In this document: piece after piece, positions 1-12,708 of the stretch
How the letters are laid out: each line of letters opens with the position of its first letter
Numbering within the stretch: position 1 is the stretch's first letter
From: Tetrahymena thermophila SB210
Lineage: Eukaryota > Ciliophora > Oligohymenophorea > Hymenostomatida > Tetrahymenidae
Length of the DNA: 64,000 nucleotides
Assembly: GCF_000189635.1 (NCBI RefSeq)
Contig: NW_002475923.1
Span: forward strand, 124,001-188,000
Reading direction: 5' to 3'
The notes under the pieces: model-generated
The model's input: only the letters and a program-made list of their open reading frames with translations
Databases searched by the model: none
What the model was told of the DNA's origin: nothing
Program-made: the position numbers and the translations under genes

Positions 1-1014
<1,014 letters not shown>

Positions 1015-2152
1015 AAATTATTTAATTAATTCTAAACATTAAAAATTATAAAAAACAAACTCAAACAAAATAAAATTATAAAAAACCTTTAAAAAATTAT
1101 TTTGTAAATAAAAATAAACATGTTTTTGTATTAAAAGTATATTAAATCACTTAGAAGCATTTATTGAGATTTTTATTCAACCAAAAACACTTCTTAATTT
1201 CTTATTTATAATTTATTTCTTAATCTATCTGTTTGAACAGATAAAATATTTAACTTTCTTTAAGTTCTTTATCATTAAAAATAATGGTATAGAAAAAAAA
1301 CTGAAAAATACTTATATTCACCATTAAAAATTAACAAGATAAATGTTTAATTTTTTTCAAATTACATCAATAACCTACCTTAAAATTTTTTCTATTTTCT
1401 TTGTAAAAGCTACAAAATAGTCTAAAAATTTGTAAAATTCAATTTCAAAATATTTATTGAATTATTTAAAAAAAATAATAATTATTTTTATATTTTTTCT
1501 CTTTGTTAAATAATCCATTATAAATTAATTTGAAAACCTATTTAATTAATAAATATCAAAACGTTTAAAATAAGATTTAATTAATAAAATTATATCAAAT
1601 AAAAAAATAAATAAGATTAATAAATAAATATTTTATTGAATTTTTTTAATATTTAAGACATAAAAATATTTATTTAAATATTAACAAGAATTCTTAATTT
1701 AAAATTGATCTTTTTTTTTGATAATATTTTACTCTTAAAATGTAATTTAATCATAAATTCAAAAATATTTTTATTAATTCAATACTCACTTAAAATTTTG
1801 GAATAACAAATTGAAAATATTATTAAGATTTTGTAAATTATTTTGACAGTTAATTAATAATTATCTAGAATCAAATGTTATAAAATAAACTAGAATTAAT
1901 TTATAAAATTTTAAGAATTTATAAAAATAAAAAACTAATAAGAATTATAAAATATTTTATTGAATTACTTTTAATAATTAAAAATATATAATTAATTTTA
2001 TTTAAATATTTAACAAGAATTCTTAATTTTATAATTAATCTTATTTTGATGATATTAAATAAATATCTATCTATATATCCTAAAAATTTTCATTTTTTTA
2101 ACAATTTAACGTTTTACTTATTTATTTAACATGTCTTTTAATATAAACTTTC
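1015..2152. other. AT-rich intergenic spacer
   Basis: Convergent 3' ends of the kinase gene and the Atg8-like gene. Long A/T runs with short repeats of tattaacaagaattcttaattt-type text (near 1680 and 2010). No supported gene or RNA seen. Confidence 0.6.
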
Positions 2153-2848
2153 TCATAATTCTATTTTTTCAGCATTCGAATTAGTTGTATTGCTAAAAGT
2201 AGAATTTACATGCGTGGAATTGGTTAGAGTGGAATTTGTTTAGCTTTAAATGTATTCTTACTATAATTTAGCTAGGTCATAACCAAATAACCAAAGGATA
2301 TCTTTAACGCCAAAGAAATAAACATAGCCATAGAAAATCAGTAAAATAACACATATTATTTGCATGACATTCATGAATGTGCTTGTTTGCTAAACAAGAT
2401 TTTTATCAGAATAAAATATGTACAAATTTCCATCAGATCTTTTATATCTCTAATACAAGACACCTAATTTTGATTGAGGGTATATCAATTTTAATTGATT
2501 ATCAGGCATATGAACAAAGAACCACATTTTTTTCGCTTGAACATCTTTCTGTGTTCTCACCATTGCATTAGCAGTTTATGATTGACAATGGAAAAGGAAT
2601 TTAGGTGTTTGCATTTCTTTTATATCTTTATGATCTGGATGTCTTTCAATAATCAAAGGAACACATTCTGGATGTTTTTTTTTGCATTCCTATGAGTCAT
2701 TATATCTTTCTTCAAATGTGAATTCTTTTTAATACTAAGCAATAATCACTTCTTCAGCTTTTAGCTCTTCAATTGTTTTTGGCTACATGCTCTCAAGTAA
2801 TGACTTGCTAGACTTTTTTGTCTTTCTCTTTTTGCAAATTTTAAACAT
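2153..2848 (-). CDS. Atg8/LC3-like ubiquitin-fold protein with transmembrane anchor and KIEL terminus
   Basis: Single exon, 231 aa, ATG at 2848, TGA at 2155-2153. Residues about 40-150 match Atg8: FTFEERYNDSQ, HPECVPLIIER, KFLFH, MWFFVH and LYQRYKRSDGNLYIFYSDKN. True Atg8 proteins then end near an exposed glycine used for lipid conjugation; none is present here. Instead there is a hydrophobic segment (about 161-181), a short second hydrophobic stretch, and a Ser/Thr/Asn tail with four N-glycosylation sequons (N205, N210, N215, N220), ending EKIEL. KIEL resembles KDEL-type ER retrieval signals. Inference: the Atg8 fold faces the cytosol, fixed to the ER membrane without conjugation, with a lumenal tail. 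The N-terminus is very basic. Domain call is firm; location is inferred. Confidence 0.85.
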
Positions 2849-3855
2849 TTTAAAAACTAAATGTATCTTTTTAATTTAAATTTTTATTAATTAAATATTA
2901 ATGCAATTTTGTGGTGCTTGATATATAATAAATATGATTGACACTGACAGAAATTAAATAAATTTGATATTATGAATCTATAATACAATCAATTTCAAAA
3001 ATTTATTAATTAATTTGAATTCTTTTATTTTTTTAAATTAGATAATCCAAAATAAATCTAAAAAACTTTTTTATGAGTTGTGTTAAAATTATTTTTAATC
3101 TCCTCTTAAAGTTTAATGTTTTGAGTAATATATTTCGATATAAATTCATTATTTTAAAGACTATGCAACCTAATAACTAATGCTTTTATAATACAAATAA
3201 TTAAATATTTTTTTTTGCTAAATTAAATTTCATTTAAAATTTGAAAAGTATTTAGAAAATTATTTGTTATTGGAATCAATTGAAATTAAGATTAATAATT
3301 AATTGACATTTAAATACCAAATATAAGAGTCAACTTTCTAAATATTGCTTCAACTATAAAAGATAAAATATTAATATCTTTTATTTAAGCATCATTGCAG
3401 ATATATTGTATAATTTTATGTTATCAATTTTATTCATTTTTACAAAAGTATAAAAATAAGTTTGATTTATTTATTTGTTTGTTTATTATTCATTTATGTA
3501 TAGGATTATATTAACTTTTAGCCAAATCCTATTTTATTAATTATTAAATAATATAAAATAAATGGTAGTTTATTAAAAAATAAATTGAAGCCCATAGCTT
3601 TTTTGGAAAGTATATAAACAGTATATAATTTTAAGTAAATAAAAGCATATTTGTATAAAAAATAAATTAAGTTGTGAATGACTGACTGACTAGCTAGTTT
3701 TTGTAGTTTAATACAGTTTCTTATTATATTAGCTATTTTAATTGTGCTCTGAAATTTTTGAGATAACTTTCTTTAATTTAAAATTTTTTTTGAAAATTAT
3801 TTCTTTTAAAGTTTTGAATATTTATTTGTCTCTTTTAAATATTTGTTACTATTAG
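2849..3855. other. AT-rich intergenic spacer
   Basis: Between the starts of the Atg8-like gene and the 3' end of the C2-module gene. Contains short runs such as (GTTT/ATTT)n near 3465-3490. No supported gene. Confidence 0.6.
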
Positions 3856-6800
3856 TCAATCTGGAGAATACTGACTTTCTAGTTCTTCGTCCTAAGTACC
3901 TTCCATAAAACTATACTTTATGGTTGCTTTACTTTATTTAAGCTTCTTAGGATCTACTTATGTCATTCTCTGTACAGGAATATTAAATACATTCTCTTCG
4001 AATGTTCCTAACCTTGGATTACCTTGATTATCAAACAATCTACAGTAAAACCAGTACTTAGGATTTTTACCTTTGTCTAGCAAGTAAAAAACAAGATTTA
4101 TATTTTCCAATTAGTTTCTATATGTTTCTGCCATTTTTCTTATATCTAATTCGAAGTTATATTCTTCTAAGAATTGTATTAACTTTTTGGTACATTTTTT
4201 TATATCACCCTAGAAAGTGCAATTATTCTTTAAGTCATCTTGCATAAAATCATCCTTAAAGAAAAGAGCAATATTAACTTATAAATCAACATCTTTTTCC
4301 AAATTTTTTAGGTGATGTATAACTACAGTAAAGATGCATTTTTATTGAGTGGCTTGCTTTGAAGAGGCTCCAAGAGTTTGATCTTAATGTTCATTAACCT
4401 AATAAGTAAAATTAATTAAATAATATCTCAATAAAAAAATTATATGCAATGAATAATTTAAATAATTTTTATAATAAATTACTTAAAGAAGGTTGTATTC
4501 TTAAGCAGGAATTTTTTTATAAGAAATTTTATAATTGAGTTTTTCTAATCTTTTTTTAATTAAAGAGTTGTTTAATGGCACGTTTACTTATAATGGTGTA
4601 TCATAAATATTAACTGAAAAACTCCCTTAATTGACTTTCTTATTCTTAAAAATTGGGTGAGCATACCATCCTAACGTTACCTCAATATCGTTATCATCAA
4701 CTTCAACAAATTTTATAATAATATGATATTGCTCCCAATTAGACTACTTATTTTTCATAGCAAGTTCTACATCAAGAGGTACTTTAATTGTAGTGTTGAA
4801 TTCAACCTTTGCAATTTAATTACATTAATTAATTAATTAATTATAACTTTTATTTAAATTTATTTACCAAATCTGTGTTTTCTGTACATGGAATTAATTC
4901 ATCAAAGTGATAGACTGCTGGGTTACCGAATTCATCATTTACTATTTCCTAAGGTTTAAGTATGACTAAATCATAAGAAATACTTAGATCATTAGTATAA
5001 TTTTAAATAGAATCCATTTCTATTAGAAGTACATTTCTTGGACCATCTACTTTATCTTTTTTTTCAACTTATGCTATCCTTAAACCAGTAGTCATATCAT
5101 TTTTGTTGGAAGGTGAATTTGAATTTGCAGCTACAGGTAATTAATTTTATTATTATGATTATTATTATTTCCTAAATATTTATATTTATAAAAGTGTTAG
5201 TCAAAATTAAAAACGAAATTACAAAAACCTCATAAAAGTATTTTATTTAAAATAAAAGTAAAGGAAATTTCAGTATTTTTTAAATAAAAAATTTTTTAAA
5301 CTTTATTATGTTGGCTTTAAATAAGATATTACTAAGTATAAAACTATAAATTACTTTGATTAAAATGATTAAAAAATATGAAGAACATTTAATTAAGATT
5401 GAAAAAATTATTAAATCTTCAAAAAAAATGTTTCTTAGATTTTTTTATTAAGTTATTGTCAAAATACAAAAAAATTTAGCTTATTTTTACTAAAAAATAT
5501 GCTTTTATATTATAATTGAAGATATAAAATTTGTAAATTGGCTAAATATTTTGGTTTTTTTAAATAAAAGTAATTCTTTAATTAGTAGATTAATTATTTG
5601 CTTTTTTTTATGCTTGTTTTTTTCTTAACTCCTTTTTAAATTTAGATAATATTTTTACATACATTTATTCAATCAAAATTTTTTTTGCAAGAATAAAATA
5701 TTTTTTTTAAATTAAAATGAGCTAGATTTTTTTTGGTAAAATAGCAAAATTATATTAAGGATTTGAAAAATTACTCTTTGATAAAATGAAAAAAATAAAA
5801 ATAAATTTTGATTACTCTATTGTATCGAATTCATTTACTTCGTTCTCTAATAAATCTGGATCATGAATTATGTATTCAATGATCATATCTGATTTAGGGT
5901 TAATACGTAAAAAAGGAGGTTTTTTAGCAGGAGGCTTATTTAAATTTTCTTTGAATTTTCCATTATTTAAAGAAGATGACTTATAAGAGGTCTAATTTGT
6001 TAAAATAATATGATGCTGAATAAATTTTTAATGGATAAATACCTTGAAAAGAGGTGTTGCTAGCCATCCAAGTGATTGATTTCCAGATAAAATGCTTATA
6101 TATAAATAGATCTTATCTAATTAGATTTTCTTATAACTTTTCAACATATCCTTAATCTTTATTTGAAATACCCTCTCTAAATCTAATTGGTTAAAACCAG
6201 AAACATATGTTACGTTGTAAAATTCGTTACACTCTTGTTTACCAAAGTCTAACATTGGATTTTCACCATCAAATATTTTGATGTTTATTTATCCTTTTAA
6301 TTCATCTATTTTAAATCCATCTAAACTAACTAACTTAATTACTACTCCATCCGTCAGATTATTATCGTTTTATTAAGGGTTTTGATAAGGATTTGATGAA
6401 TTCATTACACTTGAAGAATCAATATCATTTTATTATATGAAAGGCTAGTTATAAAAGCTTTGAGAAGTTTACCTATTTTATGGCTGCTCCTCAACAATTG
6501 GATCACTTTATTCAGTCTATTGTGGCTTTTGATTATTTTAATTTATTTAAACGCTACGCTACGAATCAGTTTATTGTGGTTTTTTCTATGATGGTTCTAA
6601 ATTGCTATCTTTTTTTAAATTTGTGTTTACGCTTAATTAATTTTTATTTGGTGCAATTTATTGCTCTTAAGCTTATTACTAGTTTTGTGGTAATTATTAG
6701 TTTTATGGTAATTATTAGTTTTAAGGTATTTACTATGATTACCTTTACTGAGGGTTTGCTTGATCGTATTGCTATTAATTTTCGTATGAATCATGATTGT

Positions 6801-8758
6801 TTTGATTTGGTCTTTCAAAAAGCTATTCCTTTTAGTTTGAAAATAGTTTTTTAAATTCCTTTATTTATTTAAATTATATTTTACATTAGGAACATATGAA
6901 GAATCGAATTGTTGTTGCAGCTATAGTAAACGGAGCTACTCTGCTTATTCCTATGCATGTTTTATTTACTAATAATCATCTCTAATAATTTACACTTAAG
7001 GAGCAAAAACAGAATTAATTTTTTAAGGAGAAGCTTATGAATAGTTTCTCATATGGAAAAAAGGAGTTTTATATTCATTTTCTATAAAAACATAGGTGTT
7101 ATTATCTAAGTAAGGATCATTAGGAAAGCATATCCTAATAAATAAATTGCTATCAGCCATTTACTGTAACCCAGTTTATATTAACAATTATGGATTTAAA
7201 TTCTTACTGTAAAAAGGTAATTTAAATCTTCCGCAGTTAAGAATATTTTATGAATCAAAAACTTCATGCATAGTCCATGCCTATTTAATTTTAATAATAA
7301 TCAAAATATTTATTTGAATCAACAAAATAGTAATTTAAAATATCATTTTATGATTTATGTAGCACAAAATTTTTGATTGAACTAAATCTTAATTCTTTAA
7401 ACGTTTTTAAAATTATTTGAAATAGCTTAAATAAGTTTTACTCTTTTAGTTAAAGTTCTTTTGAGTGGATCCCTTTCATTAGCAAATAATTCAAAATAAA
7501 GAATAGTGTCTTAATGAGGTTTAACCTCATGAATGTTCCTTTTTTCTGTAAAAATGCACTTTTGAGATAATAGTGTATCAGGTTCTGAGTTATAAATAGC
7601 TGTTTTTAAAAAGGGATCAAGACTTTATCCTTTTTTAAAGATACCAAAGTTAACAAAGACTTGATCAAAGGAGGGAGGTAAGAGGGCTGCATAATCGAAT
7701 CTGATTATGAACCCTTCATCAGGAAAGTATACACCATTTCTTTAAGGAAAGTAGTCTTTTTATGCAGAATAATCGATTAGCTTAGAGGGAAGTGATGAAG
7801 GCTTAGTTTTAAAAAATGAGCATTCATTTTATTTAGGAAACAAATAAATATTTTTACCATAACAGCTGATTGGGAAAAATTTGGCATGCTTCCCATATTT
7901 TGATTGACTTTGCTAAAGATCATCGATTTCTCTATTTCGTTTTTTAACTATCTAATTTTTTGGTATTACTCTTTTTTATTTTAATACATATAAGAATTAG
8001 GATGCATTCTAGACATATCCAGTAGACACTCACTTTCTTATACATTAAGGTAGTCATATGCTTATTCTTAATCAGATTTATTTCCAGCAACTAGACTTTT
8101 AAAAATGATTAATATCAAAATTTATTAGAATAATTCAAAATCTACTTTGGGTTTCTTAAGCTTGCTCTTAACTATGGAGGTAGTGTAAGTTAGTTTTTAT
8201 TTGTTAAAATGCTAAAATTTTACAGTTCGTTTGAGAAAGAATCAATCATATTTGATTGGTTTAACATAGGAAGTGAGTATGAATTTGAAAGTAGAGACTA
8301 GTTTCTTTGTATTTATAATGCATTAGGGTTATTTATGTACTTTGAGTAATTCTTTTTTCCATCAAAATACTTCTCTATATTTTGAAGATTCTATAGAAAT
8401 TCAGGATTCTACCCTCCCCTTTTCACATATTCTGACCGCAACTATGAAACATCGTGCAAACTTGATTGATTTAAATATTCTTCTCTTTTTTTATAATAAT
8501 CGTTTACCGATTGCACTTGTAAACCGTTTTCATTTTTATAAGCTTTGCCTTATTTACAAAAGCAAAATTAGATAAATTAATAAATTAGCAAATAATACCA
8601 TAGTTCTATAAATTGTTCCTAAAATCTGATATCTATTTAAGTTGATCATCTTTATTTCCAACAACTTATCCATGTAAAATATAATCGTCTTGTTTAGAAT
8701 CTGTTGAAACAAAATAAATTTATTTTTCTTCAGTTTAAAATTGTATTTATTTATACAT
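3856..8758 (-). CDS. Large protein with four C2-like modules (CCDC17-like)
   Basis: Ten exons; introns at 8549-8598, 8096-8145, 7802-7857, 7395-7441, 6829-6884, 5992-6042, 5172-5815, 4807-4867 and 4399-4482. Exons sum to 3,804 nt, exactly 1,267 codons plus TGA (3858-3856), which supports the model. The N-terminal quarter is Q/N-rich with a short coiled coil (EQYQKIRQLKNEIEK). Then four C2-like modules, each with an aromatic-rich strand pair: AWTMHEVFD...GRFKLPFY, LGWLATPLFK, LGWYAHPIFK, and YWFYCRLFDN...FNIPVQ. The first module recalls the conserved C-terminal region of vertebrate CCDC17 (family recall, not searched). A Q-rich linker with QLPQNQ repeats (about 6480-6800) separates modules 1 and 2. 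The start at 8758 is the best ATG; upstream exons are possible. Role unknown; lipid or ciliary scaffold is only a guess. Confidence 0.7.
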
Positions 8759-9959
8759 CGAGGAGTAATTTGTGGCTAATTAAATTTGAAAATTTTGTTT
8801 ATAAAATGATAGTTAATATTAAAACATTTACAGATTCAATAATTCTCTAGCCGATTTTGCTGAATGGCACTCTATCAAGATCTATATTTCATAAAAAATT
8901 ATTTGTACAGAGAATCTCTGACTAAGAATGAATTACCGTTAACGCTTGAACTATTCATTAATAGTTTTTGCTATTTTTATAAAATTAAGTTTTTTAAAGG
9001 AGATCAATTGTGATTAATTTTATTAGCTTATTCTTTATATCTATAAATGTATGTATATATAATTCGCTGGATATTTGACACTTATCAACGATTAAAAAAG
9101 TAAAAAAAATAAATTAAAAATATTTATACTGAATAAATAAGCTAATAACCAACATACATCAAAATATTGTAATCCATATCCTTAATCATAGTAAATCACA
9201 CATTTTCTATCCAGATTAGAAGATTTTATTAAAATTTGGATACATTTTATTAAGTTTTATTGAAATATTATCAATCCCCAATAGCAGCTCCTAAAAATTT
9301 AAGAATTACTAAAATAATATGTGATAAATTGAAATTTTTAAGAATTTATTTGATCATCAAAACGTTTTCAAATTCAAAATAAAAAAAAATGAATATATAA
9401 ATTAGTCAGCAAAAATTTATTTCTATAATAACAAAACGATAAATAACTCCATTAATTATTATTTTAATATATTTACTAATATCTCTGTTTATAATAATAA
9501 ATAATTATTTGAGCAATCAATTTAATTATTCTTGTTTTTCAATCTATCTATAGTAATAAAAATACAACCTCTGTCATTATTGTTTGAATATATTTACAAA
9601 AATATCTCCCTGTTATCAATTATAAATAATTATTTTAGCAATCAATTAATTAATTATTCTTGTTTTTCAATCAAATAAATCAATTTTTAATCAATGATCC
9701 CTTTAGGAAAACCACACAATTTAAATCAAACAATTTAGTTTTTTCAAATTTATTAATTGGCTGAAACTAACCAAATAATTTAATTGTATGACAATCATTT
9801 TTTTAAGATAAATATAAATTTTATAAAAAAATTTGTTTAATTTAAATATTTTCTTTTTATAGTATTTTATTAAAATCTAAAGTAAACAATTTTAGTATTG
9901 AATAATTATTATAAGATTAATTAGTAAATAAATTAACTAAATATAAATAAATATTATTT
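8759..9959. other. AT-rich intergenic spacer
   Basis: Upstream of the C2-module gene and downstream of the DHHC gene. A near-duplicate pair of about 100 bp (near 9420-9540 and 9580-9680) shares the text aataattattt-gagcaatcaattaattattcttgtttttcaatc in broken form. No gene supported, although 8825-8935 is open on the minus strand. Confidence 0.5.
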
Positions 9960-10785
9960 TCATAATTTACTGAATACCAGTAAAATTGAATAAATCATAA
10001 ATGTCATTACAGACATAACAAATATATAGAAAACTTGTAAATTTCCATGTCCTATGCATTTACCAGTCCATGGACAATGATGATCGTATTCTTAAATACA
10101 TACATCACAATCATAGCAGTGAGTAGTTCCTTTAGGCCTTAGAATTTAACAGGGTTTGCAATATCTATTTAGTCAATAAAAAATATTTAACTTTAAATTA
10201 TTAGTTAGCGTATGATTAAATATTAGAAATTAATTAATCTATTTGATACCTCTTTATACCAAGTATGTCTTATTCGTTAAGTATTTGATATTTTGCAGAG
10301 CTTATGCCTGGATTTTTTAATGCTGTTATCATATAGGATATAAGAAGAGTAGCTGAAATTAATATTGAAAAAAAGCAGTATATGAAAGAGAAGAACTCAA
10401 TTGTGTATTCTATCAACTTATAACTGGCTAATGATAAAATGATGTATGTAAATAAAAACAATGGCCCTATTTTAAAAAAATATTATTAATAACTATTAAT
10501 ATATAATAATTCAAATATATTACAATGAGGACCTATCGTGATAGTGGGTTCGTTGTCTCTAAATCTAAACACACAATATTTTCCGAAATTTCTTGGGTAG
10601 TTTTAACCATAATTCCTCATAATTCTGATGCAATCATTTTCTTTATTTGACGGTGCACTTAAATTATTTTCAATATCCTCTTATTATTTTTATATAATTT
10701 CCACTCTATTATCATCTTCTTTAGTTTGGGTTTCTATTTCTAATGGTTCTTGCAGTTAAACGTGAGGTGGAAGCTAACTACTCAT
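9960..10785 (-). CDS. DHHC-type protein S-palmitoyltransferase, short form
   Basis: Three exons (10785-10524, 10466-10250, 10164-9960), together 228 codons including TGA. Cytosolic N-terminal region about 80 aa, two membrane segments (about 97-160), then the cysteine-rich DHHC domain: RYCKPCQILRPKGTTHC, YDCDVC, DHHCPWTGKCIG. One further membrane segment follows (LQVFYIFVMSVMTFMIYSI), then the protein stops. The family transfers palmitate to cysteines of membrane-associated proteins through the DHHC cysteine, which is intact here. Most members have four membrane spans; only three are visible, so the topology is unusual or a further 3' exon was missed. The last residues are SKL, the same as a peroxisomal PTS1, probably by chance. 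Confidence 0.9.
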
Positions 10786-11794
10786 ATCTATATTTATATT
10801 TAGAGCCTATAATAAACAATATTTGACTATATAGTTGAAGTTTTGAATTTGTTAAATTACAAATAAATAAATAAATTAAGAAATTATTAATGAATTTAAT
10901 TTACTTCTTTTTTTTGAGCATATCAAAAACTAAAATAGAAAACTAAAAATCCTTAGCTTATGTGTTATTTGCCTATCAGACAAATATTAAATTACAATAC
11001 ATTAAACAATCTATAAAAGTGTATAATTAATTAATACTTGATTAATCATAAATTTGATTAAATATTTTTTAGAATTAAAGATTAATTTACTCAATTTAAA
11101 TAGATTGCACTTAAATTTACGATTCTAGTTAGCTTTCTATTTCCAAATACATTTTATTTCAAATTTAATTTCTTCAAACGTAAAAAATAAAATGGTGTTC
11201 AACTTTTAAAAATAAGCACATCTTTAATTTGTTCCATGATATTATCAATAATTAAATTTATTTTTTTAATAAAGACAAAATAGAAATTATTTAGTATATT
11301 TATTTATTTAAATTACATCTAAAATGTATAATAAAAAATTGCAAAAGAACATGATAATATTATGCTGCAAATTAAATACCTAATTAATCTTAATAAAAGT
11401 GATTCTTAAACATTTAATTAATTAACTCCATTTTATTTTTATATAAATATATTTTTAAAATAGAATTCCATAATATTTCTTTATTTTTTTAAAAAAACCC
11501 AATTTTAATTTAAACAAATTTGCAAATAAATTACGAAATATGGTTTACATCTTCTATTTGTAATCTCTTAAATATTAAACCTTTTTAAATATATTTATTC
11601 AAAATTATTAATTGGAAATTAATTTATTGTTCTAGAAAATATTTTATTTGAAAAAAACAAATAAATATTCAATTTCCGCGAAAAAATAATTATAATAGAA
11701 AATAATGGCAATTTAATGAGATATTATAAAAAACTCAGCTTCATAAGTAGCAAAAATAATATGGCTGAAGAAAAATAATAAAGAAAGGATCAAA

Positions 11795-12052
11795 ATGGCT
11801 GAAAGTTAGTTTTTAGTAAGATAGTTAGGCAAGCAATGGTTTAAGGATTGTTTAATTTTAATATGCTTAAATAGAATGAGAGACTGTTCACAAAGGGAAA
11901 AATAAAAAAGCTAAAAATCTTTCAAGAAGGAAACAAAAGAATTAAATTAATATTTGTAAGAAAAATATAAAAAAAAGTAAAAGCAAGAGCAAATTAAAGA
12001 AATGGTAAAATTTTGCAAATTTAATAGACACAAAGGCATTCATAACTAATGA
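11795..12052 (+). other. Possible upstream ORF overlapping the eL39 start
   Basis: With the ciliate code an ORF runs from ATG 11795 to TGA 12050, 85 codons, and is in the same frame as the eL39 ATG at 12002. It is lysine/glutamine-rich with a C-x4-C-x6-C group. It may be 5' leader sequence, a small gene, or (through the intron at 12005) an N-terminal extension of eL39. I cannot choose between these from sequence alone. Confidence 0.3.
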
Positions 12053-12708
12053 ATTTTCATTTAATGTATTAAAAAAGGGAGCTAACAAGACTCTTAATAT
12101 GAAAAAGAGATTCGGAAGAAAGATCAAGTAAAACAGACCTCTTCCTAACTGGTACAGATATAAGTCTGACACCAACATTAGGTAATCTATCTTCAATTTA
12201 CATCATTACAAATTAAAGCTAAAGCTTTTTTCACAAAGTCGTCGCTCATGTGCATACAAATGCACATTCTTTCTTTCAACTATATAGCTCTTTCTAGAAT
12301 GCTCAAAGCAAATAGTTTAATGCTACAATTAAAATAAATGTCATCCCATATTACCATATTTAATCTGATTTAAAGCAGGACTGCTTATATTTAAAGTTAG
12401 TATTGATAATAAATATTTGGGAATTTATAAAGCAAGTCGCCATATTATTGAAGTAGATTTACAATTTATGAAATATGGCTTAAGGAAGTTAACTTATTTA
12501 GATAGTTTAAAATTGAGATAGTTAATGATATTTATAATTCTTGCAAAGAGTGTTTGTTATGTTTATGAAAGAAAGCGCACTTTGAATAATGAGAAATGAC
12601 TTAGCAATATTTATTTAATATAAAATCATACTAATATTAATATTATTATGCAATAGATACAACTCCAAGAGAAGAAACTGGAGAAGAACAAAACTAAAAA
12701 TCTACTGA
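12002..12708 (+). CDS. RPL39: Large-subunit ribosomal protein eL39
   Basis: Three exons: ATG alone (12002-12004), 12078-12181, and 12657-12708; introns 12005-12077 and 12182-12656. The product is 52 aa, the family's usual size, and carries the diagnostic blocks KQNRPLPNW, IRYNSKRRNWRRTKL. eL39 is a small basic protein lining the ribosomal exit tunnel. The invariant Q of KQNRP is TAA, direct proof of the code. The exon of only three bases echoes the early intron known in other eukaryotic RPL39 genes. The second intron is long (475 nt) for this genome and folds locally (separate entry). Confidence 0.95.
12248..12267 (+). other. Perfect hairpin in eL39 intron 2
   Basis: ATGTGCAT (12248-12255) pairs perfectly with ATGCACAT (12260-12267) around a 4-base loop. 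A second stem, GCCATAT with ATATGGC, lies near 12437-12480 in the same intron. Ribosomal-protein introns often host snoRNAs, but no clear box C/D or H-ACA set was identified. Confidence 0.4.

Noticed and set aside
6480-6854. A 124-codon plus-strand frame with hydrophobic content
   Set aside because: Antisense of the Q-rich linker of the C2-module protein (antisense of CAA/TAA-rich text reads as Leu/Phe/Ile).
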